From positions 34,030,731-34,094,730 of the forward strand of contig JARWIR010000010.1 in NCBI GenBank assembly GCA_029959085.1: a stretch of DNA of 64,000 nt, in the 5' to 3' direction. Each line of letters opens with the position of its first letter. Position 1 is the first letter of the stretch. A program made the position numbers and the translations under genes. The notes below the pieces were generated by a model that saw only the letters and a list, made by a program, of their open reading frames with translations, searched no databases and had not been told where the DNA came from. Shown piece by piece: positions 48,585 through 59,033 of the stretch. Source of the stretch: Nemophila menziesii. Taxonomy: Eukaryota; Streptophyta; Magnoliopsida; Boraginales; Hydrophyllaceae.

Positions 48585-49183
48585 TGAAGAATATATATAT
48601 TATGTGGATATATATTCGGTGAAGTGTTTTAATTTGGTTTTACTTAATGACGTGGCTAAATCTTGGGCGCTGATCTTACTTACATCTGACGGCTCTCATT
48701 CACTCTTGGCTTATGTCTCTTATATAAGGAAATTGGGTTGACCGAAGTCATAACCCTTCTCTCTCAACTCACGCGTTCTCTCTCGCCTCTCTCATACACT
48801 AAACCCTAGTTTCTTAGAAGATCAATCTCTGATTCTTCTTGTAATCGATTAGATAGCTTCTTGGTTGTAATATCTCGTGTAATTTGTGATAATCATCTTG
48901 ATTAATCACTAGATAGCCTTATTGAGTATTTTAGGGTTCGAGAATTAGATTAGAAGCGGTATTCAATTGATTGAGTGGTTTTGTATTGTAAGGTGATCTG
49001 AAATATTGTATCTCTTGTGATTTCTAGTGGCTGAGCACCTCTCATCGGAGCTCAACGTGGATGTAGGTTAATTTTGACTGAACCACGATAAATTCTGTGT
49101 TCTTACTTTCTCGCTTTATTTCTTGGGTGTTTGATTCTTGTATATTGTGGTTTGGAAGATAATCTTGATAGAACTTTACAACA
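48585..49183 (+). mobile_element. Copia 3' LTR
   Basis: 599 bp, TATA box TATATAA at 48,721-48,727. Preceded by a weak purine-rich tract (caaggtggagat). Confidence 0.93.
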
Positions 49184-49314
49184 GTAAGTAAAAGCAAAGC
49201 AACACTACATGAACATATGTGGAAAGATAACATACATACATACATAAACAAAACATCCTTAATTATTGAAATGGTTTATAAGCTGGAGTTGTGACCGAGA
49301 TCTAAAAGTAGATC

Positions 49315-50596
49315 TTAAGCGAATTGATCAAGGTAACGATCGACAGTGGTGTAGCTGACATCAGGGAAGAGATCTATGGACTGGACCCCTTTGCTCATGT
49401 CGAAATTTGTTTGATCACCACTGACGAAAATTGAATAGCGTAAAGCTAATAACAAATTGAGCGGATAAGTAGATTCTGCGAAAATCATTTATAAGTTACA
49501 CCTACGATTGTAGCTAGTAATGAAAAAGAAAATATGCTAAAAGTATTTTAAATGTTTACCATTGATCTCCTTTAAATAATCCTGCTTTAGCAAATTCTTT
49601 GTTTCTAGGGAGTGGTGAATCTTATACTCCCATAGAGTAACAAGATCATTGAATGTGATAGTGTTGTCAATAGGGTTGATATAGAGGGTCATGTTCAATG
49701 TCCTTATGTCTTCCACAGCTTTGATGGTGCATAAGGCAAAATCATGTTCTTTGACAAAGATAGCTATATCATGAGGAAAACATTAGTGATTAATTTGTTG
49801 CAATGCTCATACATTATAAGTTGGTTTCAATTAGAATATGATACCTTTTTGATAACCATCCCCAGGGATGATGACTCTATCTCGAGGTGGAGATGAACGT
49901 GTTGGCTGACATAAATTGAAAAGAAAAGGGCCGGCAAAACAATTGGCAATTACATAGGTGTAGGGAATTTTAGCTTTCTCAATAGTTCTGCGGATCGTGG
50001 CCTTGTTTTCAAAGATAGATTTTGCTTGACCAACAGGATCAAAAACATGATCACAATCGGTCGCAAACTCTGAAGGGAAGAATCTCTGGAAGTTTCCGAT
50101 AAATGGACATGTTAATTAATTAATATTCTAATGTTAATTCTATTTAAATATAATATTGAAAACCAACCTTAACATTTTTAACCTCCTTAATGGCATCAAT
50201 GATGAGAGTTTGATCAAGTATTTGTTCGTCACCCACTGCTGATATCACCACATCTACATGCTTCATAGCTGCAACCAAGCTATCATGATCATTCAGATCA
50301 CCCTGTAAATTATACATTTCAAATTAACAAATATACCCGCATGCAGACACAACCTTTATGAATTAATACTTTATATTTATATATTAAGATAATTAAGATG
50401 ATAAAATATTCCATACTTCTATTATATAAGCTCCAAGGTCAGTAAAGTCTTTAATTAGTTCTTTCTTTTCAGGAGAATATTCTTCTTCACTATATTTTAC
50501 AAAAGCAAAGGTGGTGTGATCAAGTTCCCTACTTGCCCGGACCAAGAATTTTCCTGCATAACCGGTCGATCCTATGATCAGAATACTTGACTTCAT
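49315..50596 (-). CDS. Isoflavone-reductase-like NADPH reductase (PCBER/PLR/IFR family)
   Basis: Five exons on the minus strand: 50,596-50,417, 50,302-50,168, 50,085-49,845, 49,763-49,560 and 49,475-49,315. They total 921 nt, 306 aa, with all GT-AG introns in frame. The NADPH motif GSTGYAGKF is near the N-terminus (residues 9-17). The second block is DVVISAVGDEQILDQ, the third RFFPSEFATDCDHV, then the Lys-containing FENKATIRRTIE (the usual catalytic lysine region) and IPYTYVIANCFAGPF. The C-terminus is SGDQTNFD...SYTTVDRYLDQFA. Length matches the about 308 aa usual for phenylcoumaran benzylic ether reductases, cytosolic enzymes of phenylpropanoid/lignan metabolism. Lys (FAFVK) replaces the Arg that usually follows this strand. 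Substrate cannot be assigned: PCBER, isoflavone reductase-like or PLR are all possible. Confidence 0.92.
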
Positions 50597-50682
50597 TTTT
50601 TAGGAAATGAGAATGAGACTCTTAAAGATTAATACAGATAGTATGTTGATTGTGTGTTTAAAACAGCAGTGGGGGAGTCGGT

Positions 50683-50689
50683 TTATATA
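50683..50689 (-). promoter_or_regulatory. TATA box of the reductase gene
   Basis: TATATAA on the minus strand, about 87 bp upstream of the ATG, within 'cttgtatataaaccg'. The same motif is kept upstream of the duplicate (about 56,345). Confidence 0.6.
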
Positions 50690-50699
50690 CAAGTAACAA

Positions 50700-51413
50700 T
50701 TAGGGTATGGAGGTAATTAATTAATTGCACTTATCCTCTATATTATAATAATTTCTTTTTTTTATAGTCGTCTCTAATGTCAATAACAACGATTGGGTTG
50801 AATTCTGTTACATTGTTAATCAACTTGGAAAATAACGTAATTGGCTTCAATCTGTATTCAAACTTTTAAAAGTTACCGTGGATGATTGTTTAGTCGACAG
50901 ACTTTTAATTTTTAATTTTTAATGTTGAATAGATAGAAATTCCGTCCTCAGAGATCACGAATCTTATATTGAGTCAAAATCTCCAGTCTAAAATGACTTT
51001 TACATGTATTAAAGAAAAAAAAAAGGGTAGGAATCGGTTTATATTTATTATAAATATTCGTTTATTATTGTAATGTATTTTTCTGATTAAAATAATAATA
51101 CTTTAGAAAAAAGTAATTTGAGACTTACTTCACTGAGATATTGTAATAAGTGCTTGTTATTTTTTTTGAATACATGAGATGAGGGAGCCACTTTGGATAG
51201 ATGTTTGTTATCAATCCAAAACGTCGAACTCAAGGGGTGTTATTGCAAGAATAGACCGATTTTAGGCCGTTATGTAACTACCTAAAAGAAAAAAGAAAAA
51301 GATAATGTTGAGTTAAGCAGCTACCCTAAAAAATGGATGGCATTGGCAATGAAATAAAAATGTATTTTCCAACACAATAAAAGTAAAATAAATATAAATA
51401 ACCATTTGTATTT
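50700..51413. other. Reductase upstream region, duplicated elsewhere
   Basis: Matches 56,390-56,716 plus 58,669-59,033 in the partial gene duplicate, and more distantly 22,110-22,860. It holds the empty site (acttttaca, 50,996-51,004) for the 1.95-kb element in the duplicate. Confidence 0.75.
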
Positions 51414-51712
51414 TTTTTTGACAGAGTTATATTCAAATCACGACCACTTCCATCTATCCTATTCCTATCCTTGACACTCCCAATATAATATCGTGGAATC
51501 CCATTAAATCGCTCTTGGCCCCGCATCTAGCTTCTTTTGCAAGACTGTCCGTCTGACAATTAACTCTTCTCGGGACGTGCCGAAAAAAGATCCCGCCATC
51601 ATCTTCCGCCATCCTCCTAATTCGTCGGATGATCGGTCAAATAGTCCATCTTGCAGCTAATGCCTGCCTAATAACCTCTTGTATTTAAAATACATGGTAG
51701 ACGCTTTGAATT
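51414..51712 (-). pseudogene. LINE RNase H fragment
   Basis: A T run at 51,411-51,419 (poly(A) on the minus strand) followed by minus-strand 'RHVPRRVNCQTDSLAKEAR', the C-terminal RNase H-like motif of plant L1 elements. The rest is gone. Confidence 0.65.
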
Positions 51713-51714
51713 TT

Positions 51715-53969
51715 ATTTTATTTTTTAAATAAAAAGGTGTCTATTGACATAAAACAACAAAAATCAAAATAGAATAAACTAATACCCAATTTACTGAATT
51801 CCTCAACAAGTTCGTAAATGTTAATGATTATCTTGCGAACCTCCGTGGCTTCGTCTTTAGTCTTTTTAGCGAGTTTATTCGCTTGCCCAATGAACCTCTT
51901 AGGAATATGTTTGAAGGTTATAGGTCCAAATTCAACGACCAATTGTTTGATCTTTCTGATAATCGGTTGAATTTTCCACCTCGCGATTGACAACAACCTA
52001 ATATCTTGGATAATTTCAAGGTTTTCTGAATAGATTACCTTTTTCAAAAAATTCCTTACATTTTTTTAGTTTTAAGGATCGTCGTTGCCTCCCCTTCTAA
52101 TATAAAGTCGCAGAGGACCGAATTTTTTAAGTTTTTTTACACCTAGTGTTGTTGTGAATTTGTGATCCCAATTCGCGTATCTTCGAACTTTTGACTAAAA
52201 TGGGCGTCACATAAGAATATGATATCTGTTTCATAACTTGCGATTTCTACATTCCGATCGGGATTCCTTTGTTGCAGACTTATTTGATGGGTTATTGGTA
52301 TTCCTCCAACCTATACCATATTATTTTGACATGAGTTTATTGGTGGAGGTAATCCTACGATCTCATTCGATAAAACAATTCTCGTATAACGCTTTCATGT
52401 TATCTTTCCAAATGTTCCACATGCATATCATAATATAATCTACTACTAATTTTTTTTCCAAACCACCTTCGAGTATATATTTACTATTTCAATAATCCAA
52501 TTCCCAAGACTCACCTTCATGTTATCTTCAATTTTCAGTTGTACTTGTGATCTTGCCCAAATAACTATACCGACATTACAATTCAAGAGTAAATGTTCTA
52601 CCGTTTACGTGTTATTGTAGCACCATTAACATTCGCTTGTATCAGAACATTTCCTTTTGCATAGATTTTTTTTTGTGGGAATTGAATTGTTGCATGCTTT
52701 CCACGTAAAGATTCTTATCTTTTTTTATATGTTTAATTCCATATAGTCTACCACAGGTTTGAATTGTATCTTTCTAGAGCTTTTGTTGATTGGGGTTGTT
52801 GTATCACCTGTTCATCTGTAAGTACTTTTATATCCTGTTTTAGTAGTATATTTACCATCAAAATAAAAAGGCCAAAACAATATATTGATAAAAGCAGTAA
52901 AAAATTATATGAATCTAGTAATGCAGGGTATAATTGGTTTTGGAAAAATGTTGTCTAGAATTTCAAGATCCCATTTAGAAGAATCTTGTTTCCAAAGTTG
53001 ATTACCTTTAGTAAACTCACAATTGGGTGTTTCTCCAATTTCCATTCAGTATCCATCCATCTGTCGTTCCAAATATTAATATTTTCCCTATTCCTTATTT
53101 GCAATATCCTATATTTTTTATAAAATATCTACCTTCCATGATGCTAGCATATTTCTACTTTGTCGTAATTTAACATCCATAAATTTTTATTGTGAAAGTC
53201 TTTACTTTTTAGTGGTTTGTCTGCCAATGTTGAAGGACTAGAAAACATTCTTCAGGCATGTGCTGCAAAAAACGCAATAATAATTCTTTTTGAATCCTTG
53301 AAACTAATTCCTCATAATAATCTACCTATTTCTAGTTTCTCCCATGCTATCCAGCGAATCCTGTTTCGTTCTCCAGAATTCCACCAAGAATTGGAAATTA
53401 TAGAGATGAGCTTATTACAAAAATTAATGGGATATGAAATAATGGACATGGTATAATTCGGTATAACTTGTAAATGAGCTTTAAGGAGTACTTCCTTTCC
53501 ACCTTTAGATAAAAGTTTAACTTTCCACCCATCTGTTTATTTTTTTAAGTTTCTTCATGATCCATTCAAGTGATTCAACTTTAGATCTTTTATGGAATAA
53601 AAGAATATCTAAATAATTACCTAAATTGTTTATTTCTTCAATGTTTATTCCATTAGCTCTATTGTCTCTTTTATATTGTGGGGTTTCTTTGCTAAATATA
53701 ATTGTTAATTTATCAAAATTGATACTTTTTGCTCCGAACCCTTGCAATAAATATCGAGACATTCTCTGAAAGCTGAATGTCAGTATCATCAATAGTCAAG
53801 AAAAATAAAGAGTCATCTTCAAAAAGTAAATTAAAATACTACGACAATTTCTATTAGTTTTGATCCCTTGAATGAAATTATTATGAACATAATAATCATT
53901 AAGGCCGATTAGGGACTCAGTCATTATAGTAGAAAGAAATGGAGATAAGGGATCCCTGGTGAGGGAAAA
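51715..53969 (-). pseudogene. L1-type LINE, 5' truncated and decayed
   Basis: Minus strand. RT pieces are 'RDPLSPFL' at 53,955, 'IQGIKTNRN' near 53,860, and 'SINFDKLTIIFSKETP' with 'RSKVESLEWIMKKLKKINRW' (53,792-53,517). Near the 3' end is 'RWKIQPIIRKIKQLVVEFGPITFKHIP' (split here: RWKIQPIIRKIKQLV, VEFGPITFKHIPKRFIGQAN) from the RNase H end at 51,990-51,860. Many stops. It is cut at 53,970 by a Gypsy LTR. Confidence 0.75.
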
Positions 53970-55520
53970 TGTGTAAAAAAATAAACAGATAAATAAAGAT
54001 AATAATAAAGGAGACACCTTTGACTAGCACGAGAAACTCACCGCAAGTATTACAGATCGTTTGCAAGTTTAGTTATTAAGTAAAAGTTCGTTCGCAGGGA
54101 TTTGATCATAAGATATACTTATGTATATAAAGAAGTGTCGGAGGAATTACTTGTTTGATAAAAAGTCAATAAAAATTAATATTTATTTGGTTTGTTGATA
54201 GAAAAGATAATAATGCAAATAAATTATATAACAAAGAATGTAGATGAGAAATATAGCTTAGGGCTGCTAGTATGCACTTATCCTTCTAAATCAATATTCT
54301 AGCTATAAGGGTGATTAAATCTCTGAGATAAATAATCAGGATTCTATATTCCTCCTAACCCCCTTCCGGGTAGACTTAGGTGGCAACCTAACAATTATTA
54401 GGGGACTTGGGTAAGGGGACCAAACAATAATGACTGGTGATTAAATCTCAAACCCTAAAGACTATCTAGTTAGGCAAGCCCTTCCTGATCACTACCGCAC
54501 AATAGACGCTTATGTGATACTTCAATGATTAGACACCCCTTCCGGGTGACCATCTAACTACTATTAATGGGGTAGCCTATACTCGTGCCTTAGCACGAAA
54601 TACAGTCAATAAATCCAAGCACATAAAACATATATATGGTTAAGAAGATAAAATCAATTTAAAAAGGTTTCCCAAAATAACATAAAAGAAAATAAAGAAT
54701 TAGAAAAGATTATACATATGCAAACCATAGCTATGAGAAAATTAGTTCATGTATAAAGACATAGAAAATTAGTTCATATCTAAAGATATAGAAATAAACT
54801 ACAGATAAAAGTAATTAGAAAAAAAGATAAGCTAAAGAATCTAATACAAATTACCCAAATGATAGAGTGAGATGATGGAGAAGAGGAATATGCTACTTTC
54901 CAACTTCTTGTCCTCCTCTCTACAAGTCTTGTTGCTTCTCTGGATGACTTCTAAGAGTAATAATAATTAAAGGCTGAGCAAAGAAAAGCAAGGACATGTT
55001 TACAATGATAAGAGGGTGTATTTATAGGTGTTAAGAGGCTCCTAGGTCAGATTCTTGGAGTAGAAGGCAAGAAATTGGACTCCTTTTCCAAATCAAATTC
55101 GTTTCCTATAAATATAGAAGATAGGATAAAAATGTTGTCTTGTTTCGGTCATATCTCATTGTTATTGCTCCGATTCTCGCCTACTTTATATCGAAACGCC
55201 CGCGTCAAAAATATCTACACTTTTTCCTTTAGATTGCTCCTCCAAATTCCCAGCCTATTTTAAGTTATCTTTACTTTAGTGGATGTGGATGCAGAATTTC
55301 AGATTTACTCGACAACATTTCTTTTCTTATATTATCTGTACTTCCTTTTATCTCAAATTTCCATCTTATTCTTCTTAGTATTGATTTGGCATCTAATTAA
55401 TTATCATATATTTTTAAAGTTTCATATTAACACACATATTAAACCAAATATGCTCTAAAAATAATAAATCATCAAATCAAGACAAGAAATAAATATTTAT
55501 CAAAATACAAATAAAAATCT
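53970..55520 (-). mobile_element. Gypsy LTR fragment, minus orientation
   Basis: Same family as 37,705-38,996, sharing 'cctcctaacccccttccggg', 'ctagttaggcaagccc', 'gatcactaccgcacaatag' and a TATA-like 'gtgtatttataggtg' (about 55,016). Its 3' end (reversed ...TTTTTTTACACA) abuts LINE sequence. Its 5' start is missing where it meets the reductase duplicate. Confidence 0.75.
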
Positions 55521-55527
55521 TTTTGGT

Positions 55528-56275
55528 TTAACCTCCTTAAATGCATCAATAATACGAGTCTGATCAAGTATTTGGTCGTCGCCCACTGCTGATATCACCA
55601 CATCTACTTGCTTCATAGCTGCAACCAAGCTATTAAAATCATACAAATCACCCTGTAAATAATACATTTAAAATTAACAAATATACCCGCATGCAGACAC
55701 AACCTTTATGAATTAATACTTTATATTTATATATTAAGATAATTAAGATGATAAAATATTCCATACTTCTATTATTTGCGCTCCAAGGTCAGTAAAGTCT
55801 TCAATTAGTTCTTTCTTTTCAGGAGAATCATAAGCAGTTTTCCTTACAAAAGCAAAGCTGGGGTGATTAAGTTTCCTACTTGCCCAGACCAAGAATTTTC
55901 CTGCATAACCGGTCGATCCTATGATCAGACACTACAAGAAATAGTAGCATTAGCGGGGAAACTATTGAGGCAACAATTAAAATGGCCTCTAATGATAGCA
56001 TTAGCGGGGAAACTATTGCGGCAACAATTAAAATGGCCTCTAATGATATTTTTAAAAACCCAAATGGCCTCTAATTATATTTTAAGCGGCAATATTTGCC
56101 GCTAAAGATAAAGTTAATAGAGGCAAAAATAAATAATTTACTACTAAAGGTATCTATAGCGAGAAACTTATAGAGGCGAAAAATAACTACTATCAGCGGC
56201 AAAATTAAGATTTTTAGTGTTAAATTTTTTGCCGCTAAAGATACTATTTCTTGTAGTGAGAATACTTGACTTCAT
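55528..56275 (-). pseudogene. Partial reductase duplicate (exons 1-2)
   Basis: Exon 1 (56,275-55,767, with a 329-bp insert) and most of exon 2 (55,652-55,528) of the isoflavone-reductase-like gene, with the intron between. Exons 3-5 are missing; exon 2 stops at the LTR fragment. The remaining frames are open: after the insert GSTGYAGKFLVWASRK, FAFVRKTAYDSPEKK, and exon 2 DVVISAVGDDQILDQTR. It keeps Arg at the position where the intact gene has Lys. The MITE sits six codons after the ATG, so even exon 1 is broken. Confidence 0.9.
55930..56258. mobile_element. CACTA-type MITE, 329 bp
   Basis: Perfect termini CACTACAAGAAATAGTA and, inverted, CACTACAAGAAATAGTA. The 3-bp target duplication AGA (55,927-55,929; 56,259-56,261) is that of CACTA elements. 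The uninterrupted site 'gatcagaatacttgac' exists in the intact gene at 50,576-50,591. Inside, a 51-bp unit (from 55,946) is repeated once in tandem, and 'gcggcaa'/'ttgccgc' motifs pair. Confidence 0.95.
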
Positions 56276-56821
56276 TTTTTAGGAAATGAGAATGAGAGCC
56301 TTAGTGTGTTGATTGTGTGTTTAAAACAGCAGTGGGGGAGTCGGTTTATATACAAGTAACAATGAGGGTATGAAGGTAGTTAATTAAGTGCACTTATCCT
56401 CGTTACTATAATAATATATATATTTTTTTTATAGTCATCTCTAATGTCAATAACAACGATGGGGTTGAATTCTGTTACATTGTTAATCAACTTGGAAAAT
56501 GACGTAATTGGTTTCAATCTGTATTCAAACTTTTAAAAGTTACCGTGGATGATTGTTTAGTAGACAAACTTTTAATTTTTAATGTTGAATAGGTAGGAAT
56601 GTAAGATAGATAATTAGTTTATTGGTCAGACCACTCTGCGTCTACAGAGATCAAGAGATTTTGAAATCAAATTTTATATTAAATAAAAAAACTCTAGGTT
56701 TAAAATGATTTTTATAGGGTCAATGACCCAAAAAATCAAACTAATATTATACTTGCCCCAAAGAATCATCCATTAACTTACTATTATAAGATTACATGTT
56801 TACCCTTACACCATAAGAACT

Positions 56822-57030
56822 ATTCCCGTCAAGGACGATTCCCGTCAAGGACGATTCCCGTCACGGACGATTCCCGTCAAGGACGATTCCCGTCAAGGAC
56901 GATTCCCGTCAAGGACGATTCCCGTCAAGGACGATTCCCGTCAAGCACGATTCCCGTCAAGCACGATTCCCGTCACGGACGATTCCCGTCAAGGACGATT
57001 CCCGTCACCGACGAATCCCGTCATTACGCA
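56822..57030. repeat. 17-bp minisatellite
   Basis: About 12-13 units of 'gattcccgtcaaggac' plus one base, with variants 'cacgg', 'agcac' and 'ccgac'. Confidence 0.95.
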
Positions 57031-57034
57031 TATA

Positions 57035-57260
57035 AATCCCATCACTAGTTGTATTGAATTCCACCAATATTTTGACAAAAAAAAAATCCCACCAATAAAA
57101 CTATATCTCATCAACTAACATATAAAATTCCATGACGCATATAAATCTCATCAAAGTTGTATTGAATTCCACCAATATTTTGACAAAAAAAAATCCCACC
57201 AATACAAACTATATCCCATCAACTAACGTATATAATCCCATAACAAAAATAAATCCCATC
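57035..57260. repeat. Direct repeat of about 120 bp
   Basis: Two copies of a unit containing 'gcatataaat(c)(c/t)c', 'gttgtattgaattccacc' and 'aatattttgacaaaaaa'. Confidence 0.8.
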
Positions 57261-57438
57261 AACTAAATAAAACCAATGGAGTGAATAGTTTAATAAATCA
57301 TTTGAGACAAAAACAAGATTAATCGTGAGAAAGACTCCTGAATATCCGATTCGTGCTTTTACGCAATAAATTGCGTATAATGTTGCGATAAATACCACTA
57401 ATCGAGCATGATTTAATGAAAATAAATGGCCTCCAACT

Positions 57439-57906
57439 ATGAATAATGTACCCGTTATCCAAAAGTTAGCTTACATCCATAATATTAATAAGAATGATGT
57501 AACTATAGAATACCCTGAGATTACTACATCTGCTTCAAACAGTTATAAATTAGGTCCTCGTGTGATTGAAGAGGATTTTCTAGAAGATTTTCTTGAAATT
57601 AATGATTTAATCGGTCCAGAACCTACTGAAAAACCAATAAACGAACCTCAAAATCTTCAGTTAGATTGGTCAGATGGGTTGTGTGAATTTGACCTTTTTG
57701 AAAATGCAGCCATGTTTGGATCAGTTGAACAAGGGCAAAATGGGCAAAATTCTCAATCACTGATGAATCAAATTGAGAATGAAATGCTAGGGCCCACTTC
57801 ACATTCTCAATTAATCAACTTTGAAGACGAGACAGTGAGCTTCAATCACCAACAATGGAGTCTTAATCAGAATAATAGTGTATCCTCTAGCTTCTTATTG
57901 GTCTAG
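57439..57906 (+). pseudogene. Captured exon fragment, NAC-transcription-factor-like C-terminal region
   Basis: An open frame of 155 codons inside the Pack-MULE. It is acidic and has 'FLEINDLIGPEPTEKP', 'ENLQLD'-like 'PQNLQLDWSDGLCEFD' and 'LFENAAMF'. These words resemble the region just after the NAC domain in membrane-associated (NTL-type) NAC factors. No NAC domain is present. The family assignment is from memory of similar motifs and is tentative. A shuffled chimeric transcript is possible but unsupported. Confidence 0.4.
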
Positions 57907-58060
57907 TGAGGATCCACCCTCATATCAAAAGTGTCGTACATATCAGAAGCCAGATTTTTCTTTGATGAAGCAAGTTTCTTCTGCTCTCTTCTATCCGTTC
58001 CGGCAAAAAAGCCTCGACCAAAGTGAAGCTGGGCCTTGTGAGGGTTCTGATAAAGAATAT

Positions 58061-58480
58061 TCATATCCACAGAGGTATCTTCAGTGTTCTCCCAGTCGAA
58101 TGATTTGCGGAACTTCTCACTAGGCTTAATAACCCTCTTTTTGAGCTTCTTAGACCCGTGATACTGCTCCGTAATGACTTGTGCTCCTCCTCACGATCAC
58201 GCTGCAGCTTACGGTCACGGTGATAATTACCAGAGGAGCGGCGGTTCGGGTCTCTGTAACGGCCACCACCATCCTTGTTGCGGTGGTCCTTCTCACAGTC
58301 ACGGTCATAATCACGAGAGCAACAGTCGGTGAGAGAGGGAGTCTTCGTTCCCGGCGTAATTTGACGGCGGTTTTTCATCACAGACATTCGGTGAATCCAG
58401 TAACTCGTTTGATTGTTCTGATTTTGGATGTATGAATCCGGAAATCTCCTCCATAGATGGTGGTGTACCACCGGCTAAGA
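58061..58480 (-). pseudogene. Captured Arg/Asp-rich fragment, unidentified
   Basis: A minus-strand frame with DYDRDCEKDHRNKDGGGRYRD split over '[17 protein letters not shown]', a low-complexity charged region typical of RNA-processing proteins. An overlapping second frame reads 'GGTPPSMEEISGF', so the original exon may have shifted frame. Donor gene not identified. Confidence 0.35.
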
Positions 58481-58668
58481 ATTGAACGAGAAGAAATAAA
58501 AGAATTAATATATATATAAAATAGTTTGTAATATATAAAATAAGTAGGGATAATTTAGTCAAATAATATATAAAATAATTCAATTGATGATTTTATTGGG
58601 CAGAAATTTTGTCATTGATGTTATTGGGCAGAAAATAATATTATTTTGATTTTTTGGGTCATTTTCCC

Positions 58669-59033
58669 ATTTTTATATGTATTGAAGAAAAAAAGAATAG
58701 GTAGAAATCAGTTTATAATTTATTATAAATATTCGTTTATTAATCTAATGTATTTCTAATTAAAATAATAATCGTTAGAAAAAAGTATTTTGAGGTTTAC
58801 TTCACAGAGATATTGTAATAAATGCTTGTTATCAATTCAAAACGTCGAGCTAAAGGGCTGTTATTGCAAGAATAGACCTATTTTAGGTCGATATGTAACT
58901 ACTCAAAAGAAAAAAGAAAAAGAAAATGTTGAGTTAAGCAGCTACCCTTAAAAAAATGGATTGCATTGGCAATGAAAAAAAATGTATTTTCCAACACAAT
59001 AAAAGTAAAACAAAAATATAAATAACCACTTTT
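58669..59033. other. Continuation of duplicated reductase-upstream DNA
   Basis: Resumes the match to 50,996-51,410 after the Pack-MULE ('tatattgtaataa', 'gcattggcaatgaa', 'ccaacacaataaaagtaaaa'). No gene. Confidence 0.8.

Larger units (their letters stand above)
43720..49183 (+). mobile_element. Complete-length Copia LTR retrotransposon
   Basis: 5464 bp. 5' LTR 43,720-44,332, PBS from 44,334, gag-pol 44,472-48,470, 3' LTR 48,585-49,183, flanked by the perfect 5-bp duplication GTAAG (43,715-43,719; 49,184-49,188). LTRs open TGAAGAATATATAT and close TTTACAACA. They differ by a 'ggctga' insertion, TA-repeat length and scattered substitutions, so the insertion is not brand new. It landed about 130 bp beyond the reductase stop codon, in its 3' flank. 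Confidence 0.95.
56717..58668. mobile_element. Pack-MULE candidate, 1952 bp
   Basis: Terminal inverted repeats GGGTCAATGACCCAAAAAAT (left) and GGGAAAATGACCCAAAAAAT (right, reversed), extending about 34 bp. Perfect 9-bp duplication ATTTTTATA (56,708-56,716; 58,669-58,677). The empty site is at 50,996-51,004 in the first copy of this DNA. The cargo is a 17-bp minisatellite, a 120-bp direct repeat, a NAC-like exon fragment (57,439-57,906) and an arginine-rich fragment (about 58,070-58,480, minus). No transposase. Gene-fragment cargo between Mutator termini is the definition of a Pack-MULE. Confidence 0.85.

Noticed and set aside
56822..57030. CRISPR-like direct repeats
   Set aside because: 17-bp units are contiguous with no unique spacers, so this is a minisatellite.
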